DNA from: Caldicoprobacter oshimai DSM 21659
GTDB lineage: Bacteria; Bacillota; Clostridia; Caldicoprobacterales; Caldicoprobacteraceae
Length of the DNA stretch: 64,000 bases
NCBI GenBank assembly: GCA_000526435.1
Contig: JAGB01000002.1
Coordinates: 434,001 to 498,000 of the forward strand
Reading direction: 5' to 3'
Positions 45,691-55,325 of this stretch are shown piece by piece; positions within the stretch are counted from its first letter, which is position 1, and the number at the start of each line of letters is the position of its first letter. The notes below the pieces were generated by a model. It did no database searches and was not told the DNA's origin. It saw only the letters and a list, made by a program, of their open reading frames with translations. A program made the position numbers and the translations under genes.

Positions 45691-47889
45691 CTAAAATTCC
45701 GTTTCTCCTTCCCAAGCTTTCCATTTATGGTCCGCCGTTATCAGTTTTTTCGCTCTAAGTTGATAGGAAGAAAACTTGGGAGTAAAAAATAGGCTTTTGT
45801 GCTTAAAGGCTAAACCGCTGCCATCAATCAAACCATATTTTACAGATTTTTCAGTATCATCTACCCATACGTAAGAGAAATCTGCATCAGTGGTTATTAA
45901 GCCATACTCTATTTTCCCACTCTCCCAGGTATACTGAGGACAAAATTCATCCGATAACAAGCCTTTATCCAAATCCAGCTTAACTGTAATATACAGCTCG
46001 TCTTTATCGGCCACAGCCGATACGCATATATAATCTTTGTCCTCACCCAAAGCCTCAACCTTGACTTTTCTTTTCCAACGAATTTCGTTTTTATCCCTCC
46101 GTTTGGGACAGAGAACTGTCACGAAGCATTCAGATTGTCCTGCTTTGTAGTGACCATTTGAATACTCATATATTACAATATTGTCACCGTAACACCTCTT
46201 TATGGGCTCATGGCCTATGTTTTTTCCCTCTAAAGGAAACTGAACTAACAAAGAATAATCGGTCTTATTCTGATACGGCTGAGCATCATTGGGGTACCTA
46301 TGTATGTCTTTATAGTATACATCATAACAATTGCCATAGATTCCATTTATGATCTGTGAATGCCACAAATTGGCACACATATAATTTCCTTCTTTGTTAA
46401 ACTTGACCCAATCTATTATGATGAACATATCCTCCTTCAAGACATACACGATTGATCTATCCCATACTATATCTAGAGGAAGGTAATACATGCGAGTTCG
46501 GGACATTTCCAATTGGCTGAAACGTTGAAAATGTATCTTCTCTGTAAACACTTTTTTGTAACTGCCATCATCATGAAGAAATTCCAACACAGGTATATGG
46601 TTTGCCTTTATTCCCTCTCTAAACACCATTCTGTTGTGATATATATCGGCCCTATACTTACCATTTGGTAAATTTTCTCTGTAGCCTCCGTCGCAAAGCA
46701 GTATATTCCCAGCCTTTGTAAGCATAACAACGGAGTTCTCATCACTATGTCCATGATGCATCTTTTCTGCCTTTACATCGATGGTGGTTCTTAAATACTT
46801 GCGAGGTATATAGGCATAATACCCCTCATCCCTATAGTTAAAAAGCATGTAAGTGGAACCTTCTTCCCACCCGTTTCTAAACACTATCTTTTTCCCCACA
46901 AGGTCTTCTAGAAGCTCATTGCTGCCACCAGTGGGTTTTTTAGGTATAATCCCATCATCAGCATACATATAAGCGTAAACGAAATACATAGCCAATCCTA
47001 GAGAATATATCCCTTTTTCGTGTGTTGACATTCCAAACTCATATATCTTTTGCGCTGCGTACTTCATATGCCCACACTTATAGACCGATGCTCCTTTTTC
47101 CAAACAAGCCAACCATATATACCAATTGCTGTTAAAATTGGCGTCGCCAAAATCCGGAATTAAACCATTGGGAGTTATTAAATTAGTTATGAAATCAAAA
47201 TAATACTTGGTCTGTGGCATTCTGTAATACTCTTCTTCTCTGTTCATAATCTTTACATATTCCATGGTAGCAAATAACCACAAAGGTACATAAAGCTCCG
47301 TATCTTCTATAGACCATCGTCCTATAGTTTCAGAAGCTAGACATTCACACAGCTTTAACCATTCTTTGGTCTCCACGCTTTCCCCTAAAGCGGCACATGC
47401 CAACGAAATTCCCCATACCCGAAGCATTGACCTGTTATGAGCTCCCCACTCCGGGAAATGCAGAATGACTTCCACAGTCTCTTTAATCGACTTTCGTATT
47501 GACTGCTCTTCTTGTTTCGATAAAACCCCGCTATCTTTTATATATAAATATGCGCTTATATATGGTTGAAAAGCGAAGAGGGGTTCAGTAATGGGCAAAG
47601 CTTCTCTATAATCCTCTCTTTGAACAGATGCATCCATGGGAAAATATTTCTTGAATTCTTCCATTTCTAAAAGGCCCTTTTTGGCCCATTCAGCATGTTC
47701 TATATCCCCGGTAAGCTTATACATAAAGCCTTCGAGAAATGCCTGAACTGGAATATGACCTGGTGGGGTATATCCGAAAAACCCCCGGGGATCAAAACTC
47801 TCAAGCCACTTTTTTGTATTTTGCTCATATGTTTCTCTTCCATATAAAACAGCATTTTTAATGTAAGACAAATATTCCTCTTTCCGCAT
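45691..47889 (-). CDS. Heparinase II/III family protein
   Basis: 732 residues from ATG 47889 (a TTG two codons earlier shares the GGAGG site). The N-terminal half is a helical toroid (FPEWGAHNRSMLRVWGISLA); the C-terminal half has the family core HGHSDENSVVMLTKAGNILL followed by CDGGYRENLPNG, with the catalytic-type His. Such enzymes cleave or hydrolyse uronic-acid-containing oligosaccharides. No signal peptide. Placed between an M42 peptidase and the GH78 gene, so it probably acts on the same rhamnose-containing acidic glycan. Confidence 0.85.
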   Translation of the reverse strand: MRKEEYLSYIKNAVLYGRETYEQNTKKWLESFDPRGFFGYTPPGHIPVQAFLEGFMYKLTGDIEHAEWAKKGLLEMEEFKKYFPMDASVQREDYREALPITEPLFAFQPYISAYLYIKDSGVLSKQEEQSIRKSIKETVEVILHFPEWGAHNRSMLRVWGISLACAALGESVETKEWLKLCECLASETIGRWSIEDTELYVPLWLFATMEYVKIMNREEEYYRMPQTKYYFDFITNLITPNGLIPDFGDANFNSNWYIWLACLEKGASVYKCGHMKYAAQKIYEFGMSTHEKGIYSLGLAMYFVYAYMYADDGIIPKKPTGGSNELLEDLVGKKIVFRNGWEEGSTYMLFNYRDEGYYAYIPRKYLRTTIDVKAEKMHHGHSDENSVVMLTKAGNILLCDGGYRENLPNGKYRADIYHNRMVFREGIKANHIPVLEFLHDDGSYKKVFTEKIHFQRFSQLEMSRTRMYYLPLDIVWDRSIVYVLKEDMFIIIDWVKFNKEGNYMCANLWHSQIINGIYGNCYDVYYKDIHRYPNDAQPYQNKTDYSLLVQFPLEGKNIGHEPIKRCYGDNIVIYEYSNGHYKAGQSECFVTVLCPKRRDKNEIRWKRKVKVEALGEDKDYICVSAVADKDELYITVKLDLDKGLLSDEFCPQYTWESGKIEYGLITTDADFSYVWVDDTEKSVKYGLIDGSGLAFKHKSLFFTPKFSSYQLRAKKLITADHKWKAWEGETEF

Positions 47890-47924
47890 TCTCAATCAAA
47901 CCTCCACTCCAAAAATAATGTGCT

Positions 47925-48923
47925 TTAAAATTTAAATTCCTTGTCCACAAAATGAGTTACAAGTTCAATACAGCAGTTAACATCAAACATATCCACCATC
48001 GAAACTGGGCTATGACCATATCTTGTAGGTATGGAAATCCCTCCCGTTAACACGCCTTCATTGGATTGATTTATGGCACCTGCATCGGTTCCTCCCGAAG
48101 GCAATACATCCAGTTGATACTTTATGTTGTACTTTTGGGCAGTTTCTATCATGCTTTCCACCACTTTATCGCTACAAATTACCGAATTATCCATAATCTT
48201 TATTGCCGCTCCTTGGCCAAACATCATATTTCCATTGCCGCCCTGCGGTGTATCATATGATCCTGTTATGTCTATTGCTACGCCTATGTCAGGCTTTATC
48301 CTTTGAGCAGCCACTTTTGACCCTCTCAGTCCCACTTCTTCCAGTGCAGAAAAAACAAAATATACGTCATTATACGGTGTACCCAATTTTTTCAGCGCTT
48401 CAATGGCAACATAGCAACCTACCCGGTCATCCATTGCCTTGGCACATACCCTATTATTAGGGAGTTCAACATAATCTCCCACATATGCGGCAGGCTCGCC
48501 TACAGCAATATACCTTAAAGCATCCTCTTTGCTTTTTGCGCCTATATCGATATAAAGCTTTCCGATATCATTCCCCTTGGCTTCAGCTATGGAATCTTGA
48601 TAGTCCACAATACCTACAATGCCATTTCTAAACTTAACTTTATTGAAAACCGACATATATATGGAAATACCGCCAATATTCCTAACCTTCAAATACCCTT
48701 TATCGGTGATTGAAAGAACCATAAAACCAATCTCATCCATGTGGCTTGCTATCATTATTTTCTTTTTATTAATCCCTTTTCCTTTTTTAAGGACTATAAC
48801 ATTTTTAAGAGCATCAACAAAAACCTCATCAGCATGCTCCTTTACATTTGTAATTATCAATTGTGAAACCTCATCTTCAAATCCACTTACACCAAATGCC
48901 TGCGTTAATTCTTTTAAAAGCAT
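47925..48923 (-). CDS. M42-family metallo-aminopeptidase (FrvX-like)
   Basis: 332 residues, ATG 48923 behind GAGGGAGG. Di-metal ligands are seen in ASHMDEIGFM, KAMDDRVGC, ALEEVGLRG, GVAIDITGS and TRYGHSP. Forms large tetrahedral shells that trim peptides; FrvX relatives occur in sugar operons and some are misnamed endoglucanases. Cytosolic. Its place in the glycan locus, behind the MFS gene, is unexplained and may point to glycopeptide or amide-linked substrates. Confidence 0.9.
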   Translation of the reverse strand: MLLKELTQAFGVSGFEDEVSQLIITNVKEHADEVFVDALKNVIVLKKGKGINKKKIMIASHMDEIGFMVLSITDKGYLKVRNIGGISIYMSVFNKVKFRNGIVGIVDYQDSIAEAKGNDIGKLYIDIGAKSKEDALRYIAVGEPAAYVGDYVELPNNRVCAKAMDDRVGCYVAIEALKKLGTPYNDVYFVFSALEEVGLRGSKVAAQRIKPDIGVAIDITGSYDTPQGGNGNMMFGQGAAIKIMDNSVICSDKVVESMIETAQKYNIKYQLDVLPSGGTDAGAINQSNEGVLTGGISIPTRYGHSPVSMVDMFDVNCCIELVTHFVDKEFKF

Positions 48924-48964
48924 AAAAATACCCTCCCTCTTATTTGGCTAAAACTAAGAATACA

Positions 48965-50266
48965 TTAGTTATATACATTTTCATGCTTGATACTGGCTTT
49001 CTTATCTATAAACATATATACTAATTGTAATATAGTCATACCCACCATTGAAATAAAATACAATATTCTGAATTCCGCAAACTCAAGACCATCAATTACA
49101 CTCAAACTTCTTTTAATAAACCCACCTATTATAGGACTTACTATAAGAGCTGTAGCAACGCTGGCACCAAAGAAACCCTCATAAAATGATTTACCTTCCT
49201 CTGGCATCATTAGATAACGTACATTAAATACACCTATTGCAAATCCCGCGTTGGCAACAGCTCCAAATATAGTATTTAATAACATAAGATACTTTACATT
49301 TTTGCTGTTTATAACCACCCAGGAACCCAAGAAAGCTACAAAACACCATATTGACCAGTTCAGCACAAATTCATGCCCCTTGGAATCCCCTAACCTTCCC
49401 CACCAGTTGTAAAATATTATTTGTAACATCGCACTTACCACACTTAATACATTTATAAATATGTAAGATAAACTTAAATATTTTATCATGTATACCTGTG
49501 AAAACGCACAAGATATATATAACATAACATAAAACGCAAAAATATAAAGCGTATATATGACAAACTTTCTATTAGACAGTGGAACCCTTATTATATCTAA
49601 GACTTTACTTGCTGTTCTCTTTATCTCTACTTCCTCAATATAAGAAAACGTCATATTTTCGGCTATTAAAAATATCATAGCTATTGTATTCATTATTAAA
49701 AAACCAGTGTATTTATCTGAAACGTTATCTATAAATCGTCCTGCTATAATCGGCAAAAATAAATGTATAATGAGCGATATACTCTGTCGCCTAGCAAAAT
49801 ACCTGCCCCTTTTGTCTTGAGGAACTAAATTCATGAACCAAATATTTATAGCAACCGCGCAAATAGTCAAAAATGAATATCCTACAAAAACCATTACCAT
49901 CAAAGTCGGGATCTGCACACTTTTGGGCAATAAAAAAGGAATAATCACCACCGCGCTTATAAGCACTTTACCTATATATAAGATGTTTATTATAACCTTC
50001 TTTCGTCGTTCTATCTTTTCCCAAATTAATCCCGAAAAAATATTCACTATACCAGCCATGCTAGGCAATAACGTTATAAAACCCGCTACTTCATCTGATG
50101 CCCCTAGTAAAACGGCAAAGCCTGTCAGAAATACTCCTCCTGTGAGTATGCCATATACCACCGCAAATATATTTTGTAATGTAAACAAAATCTGTGTTCT
50201 CTCAGAACCTGATTTTATGTCGCTTTCTATTACTATTAGTCTTTTTAACGTGTGTATTATATTCAT
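48965..50266 (-). CDS. Major facilitator superfamily transporter
   Basis: 433 residues from ATG 50266 behind AGAGGGG. About 12 membrane helices, with PQDKRGRYFARRQSI as the loop 2-3 type motif and a central cytosolic loop. It belongs to the sugar-locus MFS type often found beside glycosidases. Exports or imports a mono- or disaccharide; substrate not readable. Directly follows the PLP-enzyme gene (18 bases). Confidence 0.85.
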   Translation of the reverse strand: MNIIHTLKRLIVIESDIKSGSERTQILFTLQNIFAVVYGILTGGVFLTGFAVLLGASDEVAGFITLLPSMAGIVNIFSGLIWEKIERRKKVIINILYIGKVLISAVVIIPFLLPKSVQIPTLMVMVFVGYSFLTICAVAINIWFMNLVPQDKRGRYFARRQSISLIIHLFLPIIAGRFIDNVSDKYTGFLIMNTIAMIFLIAENMTFSYIEEVEIKRTASKVLDIIRVPLSNRKFVIYTLYIFAFYVMLYISCAFSQVYMIKYLSLSYIFINVLSVVSAMLQIIFYNWWGRLGDSKGHEFVLNWSIWCFVAFLGSWVVINSKNVKYLMLLNTIFGAVANAGFAIGVFNVRYLMMPEEGKSFYEGFFGASVATALIVSPIIGGFIKRSLSVIDGLEFAEFRILYFISMVGMTILQLVYMFIDKKASIKHENVYN

Positions 50267-50284
50267 ACTACCCCTCTTATACAT

Positions 50285-51430
50285 CTAAAAAACTTCTAGT
50301 GCTTGGTCAAGGTCCTCTATAATACTGTCCACATTCTCTAAACCTATGTGAATACGTATTAGTCCAGGAGGAATCCCCATTTCACGCAATTTCTCTTCGC
50401 TCACGCCCACTCCAGGTGTATTGATCAAACTTTCAAAACCTCCCCAGCTTGGACCTTCTTCGAAGAACCTAAGCCTTTGGATAAATGCCCTCACATTTTC
50501 AAGATTCCCTCTGGGGATAAAGCTCATTAAGCTAGAATATCCCTTCATTTGCTTTCTGCCCAGTTTATATTGTGGGTGTGATGCTAACCCAGGATAGAAT
50601 ACCTTACTTACCTTGGGGTGCTCAGAAAGAAACTGTGCCACCTTCATGGCATTTTCTTGATGTTGCTTCATCCTCAACGGCAGCGTCCTGAGGCTCCTTA
50701 TCAAAAGCCACGACTGAAAAGGGTCCATAACTCCTCCAAATAGCGCCCGTTCATTGTGGATGATGTTATTTATTATCTCGCTATTTGCTATCAGCACACC
50801 CCCTACTATATCGCTGTGCCCACCCAAGTACTTAGATACCGAATGTACAACCATATCGACCCCCATCCGCAGGGGATTTTGGAAGACAGGAGTAGCCCAG
50901 GTATTATCTACAACTGTCGCTATACCATGCTGTTTAGCCAGCTTTGTAATCCCTTCAATATCCTGTATGACAAATACGTTGGATGAAGGCGACTCTAGAT
51001 AAAAAAGCTTTGTGTTAGGCTTGATAGCATTCCCAAACTCCTCTACCGTACCGTTTTTTACAAACGTCACTTCTACCCCAAACCTAGATAAATACGTTCC
51101 TAAAAACTCTCTTACTGGACCGTATACCGAATTTACAGTAACAACGTGGCTATCCTTTTCAAGCCAATACATTATAGCAGCTGTTATGGCTGCCATCCCT
51201 GACGAAAAAAGCTTTGCAGCCTCACCGTATTCAAGCTCAGCTATTTTCCTCTCAGCAATCTCTGTTGTCGGGTTATTAATACGGGTATAGCTATAGCCAT
51301 AACTGCCTTTCTTCCTGGTGAATAAAGTATTCATGAACAAAGGAGGCACCACGGCGCCTAAAACCCTGGAGTAATCTTCTCCATAATGCGTACAGATGTC
51401 CTCCACCTTCATTTCATCGTTTTCTTCCAT
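50285..51430 (-). CDS. Cys/Met-metabolism PLP enzyme (cystathionine gamma-synthase/lyase type)
   Basis: 381 residues from ATG 51430 (AAAGGAGG 12 bases upstream). The PLP lysine is in HSVSKYLGGHSDIVGG, and the segment SYGYSYTRINNPTTEIAERK is family-typical. Makes or breaks C-S bonds (cystathionine, homocysteine, methionine or similar). A sulfur amino-acid enzyme is unexpected in a glycan operon; with three UroD-type methyltransferase relatives alongside, a thiol methyl-acceptor could be the link, but this is speculative. A strong hairpin separates it from the lipoprotein gene upstream. Confidence 0.88.
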   Translation of the reverse strand: MEENDEMKVEDICTHYGEDYSRVLGAVVPPLFMNTLFTRKKGSYGYSYTRINNPTTEIAERKIAELEYGEAAKLFSSGMAAITAAIMYWLEKDSHVVTVNSVYGPVREFLGTYLSRFGVEVTFVKNGTVEEFGNAIKPNTKLFYLESPSSNVFVIQDIEGITKLAKQHGIATVVDNTWATPVFQNPLRMGVDMVVHSVSKYLGGHSDIVGGVLIANSEIINNIIHNERALFGGVMDPFQSWLLIRSLRTLPLRMKQHQENAMKVAQFLSEHPKVSKVFYPGLASHPQYKLGRKQMKGYSSLMSFIPRGNLENVRAFIQRLRFFEEGPSWGGFESLINTPGVGVSEEKLREMGIPPGLIRIHIGLENVDSIIEDLDQALEVF

Positions 51431-51456
51431 GATTCCTTGCAACCTCCTTTTCAAAA

Positions 51457-51492
51457 TTTGGTCGTAAGCGAAAAATCTCGCTTACGACCAAA
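51457..51492 (-). terminator. Hairpin/attenuating terminator between the lipoprotein and PLP genes
   Basis: A perfect 15-bp stem (TTTGGTCGTAAGCGA, 51457-51471, with its complement 51478-51492) and 6-base loop, followed on the minus strand by TTTTG. It likely lowers transcription past the highly expressed binding protein into the rest of the locus. Confidence 0.8.
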
Positions 51493-51524
51493 TCAGGAAT
51501 CTATATCGACTTTTGTTCACACCA

Positions 51525-53192
51525 TCAATATGTCTGCTTTGCTTGCCTGCCAATAGCAGCGTTGGCTTCCTGCAGGATGATGTCGCCCCCAATTGCTTTC
51601 ATCTGTTTTCTGTACTCGGCTATCGCATCTTCGGCTTTCATCTCACCGGTTACCACTTTTACCACCGTATCATTGAATATCCTGTTTACATCTGCTGATA
51701 CTTCTGTATATTTATCGGACAGCAAAACATCCATTTTACCGGGACATTCAAACAGTATCTTGATGGCAAAACCCTCTTCCGTCATCTTTTTCTTTATATT
51801 GGCCATCTCTATGCTTCGTTGTTTTTCTTCCTCGGTTCCATCTGGTATAATCGTTATTTTATCGCTGCCAAACCGAGGAATCTCGCTGACTATCCCTGGC
51901 TGGGCATAGCCTTGACCGGTTCCAGGATCTTTGAGAGTGTATATTGTATTATCGTCTACAAACTTAAACGTCTTATTTTCTATCCCTAACCTGCCCATAA
52001 AATGTCCTAGCTTATCTCCAAAGAATATATCCAAGAAGGCATTAACTACCTCTTTGGGCTGTGGCGTGCCTTTAATCAGTACATACGGCGCACCGGTAGT
52101 AACAACCTGATTGAGGTTTTGGGTCACCGTCCCTTTCAATCCTACTACCTCTATAACTTTAGCATCAGGTATTGACTTTTGAATTTGCGGCTCAGAGCTA
52201 TAACCCCACATTGACCAATAGAATGTACTTCCATATTTCCCCGATAGGAATTTCTCTCTCATCTGGCTGCCTGAATTTGTAAATACCTCCCTGTCGAGAT
52301 AACCATTCTTATACATGTCAGCAAGATAATTTAAGGCGTCAACCATTCCCGGCTTCAACATGCTGTCCACCCATGCATCCTCGTTGGGATCCCAAGCTAT
52401 ACTGTTGCCACCAACGTTGTTAAGCCTTGCGCCAAACGCCTGGAATATATCCTGTAGGTTCCATGTCCCAGCAGACACTAGGCCCACTGTATCATCCTGG
52501 CCGTTCCCATCAGGGTCATCCAGTGTAAATGCCCTTGCTACCTCATAGAGTTCATCTACAGTCTCGGGGACTTTCAACCCCAGTTTGTCCAACCAGTCCT
52601 TTCTGATAGCCCGAGTGAAATAATTGCCGCTGTACCCCATAGCAATTGCCCATACTTGGCCATCATATTCATGCAATTCTTTGAACCCATCGGGCATTGA
52701 ATTCCATACAGCATTATCCTTTATATACTCATCCAGGGGTTCGATTACTCCATCATCTTTATACTTCAAAACATCGTTGGGAGTAAAAAGGTTTACCAAA
52801 CCTTTTAGTTCGCCTGAGGCCACCATCAGGTTTACTTTTTGCAAATACTCATTTCTTGGAGGTGAATTTACCTTGATTTTTATGCCAAATTTCTCTTCAA
52901 ACGCTTTACACCATTCTTCCTTTAAGTCTGGATTGTCTGTAGCATCGCCAAAATAAAGGGTACGCGTTATTTCCATAAACTCAGGCCTGGCTACCGCTTG
53001 GGGTGTATCCTCGCTTTTTTGTTCTGTTTGTCCTTCTGCCTTTTGTTCTGTTTGCTTGTCATCTTCCTGCTTTGTTTGCTCCTCGACAGTAGGTTTACCG
53101 CTCGGTTTCTCGCCACAACCGCTCATTGTGACAAACAGTAAGCACATGCACATAACCAGAACCATTAACCTCACAAAAGCCTTTTTACTCAT
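51525..53192 (-). CDS. ABC transporter oligosaccharide-binding lipoprotein (LplA type)
   Basis: 555 residues, ATG 53192 behind AAAGGAGG. Signal peptide with lipobox TMSGC (lipid-anchored Cys26), then a Lys/Glu/Gln-rich linker of about 40 residues, then an extracellular solute-binding domain of family 1. DDPDGNGQDDT is a calcium-binding type loop. Captures the oligosaccharide for the two permeases encoded upstream (54213-55169 and 53296-54186). No ATPase gene is in the locus, so a shared MsmK-type ATPase is likely. Followed by a strong hairpin. Confidence 0.92.
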   Translation of the reverse strand: MSKKAFVRLMVLVMCMCLLFVTMSGCGEKPSGKPTVEEQTKQEDDKQTEQKAEGQTEQKSEDTPQAVARPEFMEITRTLYFGDATDNPDLKEEWCKAFEEKFGIKIKVNSPPRNEYLQKVNLMVASGELKGLVNLFTPNDVLKYKDDGVIEPLDEYIKDNAVWNSMPDGFKELHEYDGQVWAIAMGYSGNYFTRAIRKDWLDKLGLKVPETVDELYEVARAFTLDDPDGNGQDDTVGLVSAGTWNLQDIFQAFGARLNNVGGNSIAWDPNEDAWVDSMLKPGMVDALNYLADMYKNGYLDREVFTNSGSQMREKFLSGKYGSTFYWSMWGYSSEPQIQKSIPDAKVIEVVGLKGTVTQNLNQVVTTGAPYVLIKGTPQPKEVVNAFLDIFFGDKLGHFMGRLGIENKTFKFVDDNTIYTLKDPGTGQGYAQPGIVSEIPRFGSDKITIIPDGTEEEKQRSIEMANIKKKMTEEGFAIKILFECPGKMDVLLSDKYTEVSADVNRIFNDTVVKVVTGEMKAEDAIAEYRKQMKAIGGDIILQEANAAIGRQAKQTY

Positions 53193-53295
53193 AATTCAAC
53201 CTCCTTTGTAACATTATTTTTGTTTGTATATAATAGAGAAGGTTTTATACCCCCTCAATAAACCTTTCCATTCCCAAATATCTCACAGCCTTTAA

Positions 53296-54186
53296 TCACC
53301 CTTTTAATGAGCCCACCATTATACCTTTCACAAAATACTTTTGCAGGTACGGATATATGATTATGATTGGCAGCATGGATAAAATAATCATAGCAGCCGA
53401 AAGTCCCTCATTTGTCAAGTTTTGCCTCAAAATGCCTTCCCCACCTTGGGCTAGCATCTCTTCGAATCTTTGAGTCGCCTGCTGCTGGACTAATAGCATT
53501 TCTCTAAGCTTGACTGGAAAAGTAAATTTGGTAGGAGTATTAATAAATATCAGGGCGCTAAAGAAAGTGTTCCAATAGCCTACAGCAGTAAATAAGGCGA
53601 TAGCTGCTATTACCGGGGTTGAAACAGGGAAGACAATTCTCCACAATATAACAAACTCGTTTGCACCATCTATCCTGGCCGATTCTTCAAGGCTGGCTGG
53701 TATAGAATTATAGTAATTACGTATAAGAAACATATTCCATCCACTCATACAAGCAGGTATTATCAAAACAGCAAAGGTATCTATCATCCTCAAAGTCTTC
53801 ATAAGCAAATAGAAAGGGACAAGCCCACCGCCAAACATCATTGGAATGATGAGCATATAAGTAAAAAACGAATGCCCCGGCAACTCCTTCCTGTGCAGAG
53901 TGTACGCCCCCATACTCTGCAATGCAACGGCCAGCACAGTCCCTACTATAGTAATATAAGCCGAATTAACGAAAGTCCTGTATATTCCTTTATCCCTTAA
54001 CACTATCCTGTAGTAAAAAGCGGAAAATTCCTTTGGAATGAGGGATAGGGTAATATCTCCCGCCCCTACGTCAAATGATCTCTTCAATACGTACAGCACG
54101 GGAACAAGCATCAGGAGAGCCACCACTGCAAAGACAACATATATCATCACAATAAAAACTTTTTCTCCCCGCGTCAGTCTATTCAT
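53296..54186 (-). CDS. lplC: ABC transporter permease, LplC/CUT1 type
   Basis: 296 residues, ATG 54186 behind AGGGGTG. Six membrane helices. The EAA loop that docks the ATPase is SLEESARIDGANEFVILWRI. The C-terminus (YFVKGIMVGSLKG) is typical of the LplC/YtcP group, which imports plant-glycan oligosaccharides in Firmicutes. 26 bases after lplB. Confidence 0.92.
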   Translation of the reverse strand: MNRLTRGEKVFIVMIYVVFAVVALLMLVPVLYVLKRSFDVGAGDITLSLIPKEFSAFYYRIVLRDKGIYRTFVNSAYITIVGTVLAVALQSMGAYTLHRKELPGHSFFTYMLIIPMMFGGGLVPFYLLMKTLRMIDTFAVLIIPACMSGWNMFLIRNYYNSIPASLEESARIDGANEFVILWRIVFPVSTPVIAAIALFTAVGYWNTFFSALIFINTPTKFTFPVKLREMLLVQQQATQRFEEMLAQGGEGILRQNLTNEGLSAAMIILSMLPIIIIYPYLQKYFVKGIMVGSLKG

Positions 54187-54212
54187 TTTAACACCCCTTC
54201 AATCTTATAACT

Positions 54213-55169
54213 TTATATAATCCCTCTGCCATCTTCCGTTAACCTTTTACTCATAAAATTAGCAAATAACAAAAGCACAAAGGATATAACTGACTTAAAC
54301 AATCCTGCAGCCGTAGCCAAAGAATATCTGGCCTTTACCAATCCAACATTGTAAATATATACATCCAGCACTTCAGCAGTGGATTGTATCATTGGATTCA
54401 TAAACACAAACGGCGGCTCAAAGAAATTCAACACCCCTGCAAAGGATAATACCAGCACCACCAATACAGTGTTTTTGATCCCTGGCAGCGTAATGTACCT
54501 CATCTGATGAAATTTAGTTGCCCCATCTACTATTGCAGCTTCATATAATTCTGGATCTATACCCGAAATAGCAGCTAAATATACTATAGCGCTATACCCC
54601 ACTTCTTTCCACACGCCGATCAATGTGAGCAAAAAGGGAAACAACTTTGGTTTGGCCAAGAAATACACAGGCTCCCCACCGCATAAGCGTATTATATAGT
54701 TTATATAACCCGTAGTTGGAGAAAGCATTGAAGTCCATATGCCCGCTACAACAACCCACGATATAAAATGGGGTAACGTACTAATCGTTTGTAAAAATTT
54801 TTTATAATAAGTGGTTTTTACTTCATTCAATAAAATCGCAAATATTATAGGTGCAGGGAAAGAAATCAGATACCTAAGAATGACAAATATCCATGTATTC
54901 AAAAAAGCCTGCCAAAAATAAGGCAAATTAAAAAGATATCTAAAGTTTTCCAGTCCAACCCAGCCGTTAAAGCCCCCTATCCTATAATCAGCAAAAGCTA
55001 GCAGTATACCCGGCATAGGAATATAAGAAAATATTACATAATGAATGATGGCAGGCAAAAACATTAAATAGAGCATCACATTAGAAGCTGTAAAAATTTT
55101 TTTCTTCTTCTTTTTTTTGGTGCTTATATTTGCTTGTAATGCAGCATTCACCTTTGTTTTTAAAGTCAT
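54213..55169 (-). CDS. lplB: ABC transporter permease, LplB/CUT1 type
   Basis: 318 residues, ATG 55169 behind GGGAGG. Six membrane helices; EAA loop LYEAAIVDGATKFHQMRYIT. The cytosolic N-terminus has a run of eight lysines (STKKKKKKKKIF region), stronger than usual for the family. Pairs with LplC. First gene of the transport unit, about 155 bases downstream of the AraC regulator gene. Confidence 0.92.
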   Translation of the reverse strand: MTLKTKVNAALQANISTKKKKKKKIFTASNVMLYLMFLPAIIHYVIFSYIPMPGILLAFADYRIGGFNGWVGLENFRYLFNLPYFWQAFLNTWIFVILRYLISFPAPIIFAILLNEVKTTYYKKFLQTISTLPHFISWVVVAGIWTSMLSPTTGYINYIIRLCGGEPVYFLAKPKLFPFLLTLIGVWKEVGYSAIVYLAAISGIDPELYEAAIVDGATKFHQMRYITLPGIKNTVLVVLVLSFAGVLNFFEPPFVFMNPMIQSTAEVLDVYIYNVGLVKARYSLATAAGLFKSVISFVLLLFANFMSKRLTEDGRGII

Positions 55170-55325
55170 TTTTATACCTCCCGAATATGGATAAAATACA
55201 CGAAGTGGGATATTTCATGGGGAATATATACTAGACCTTCACAATACCAATTATCTTATTTTAACCGACTGCTCCAGAAATGCTTCCAGTCTTATGAAAT
55301 CTTTTGCATTGCTTGTATAGTTTAA

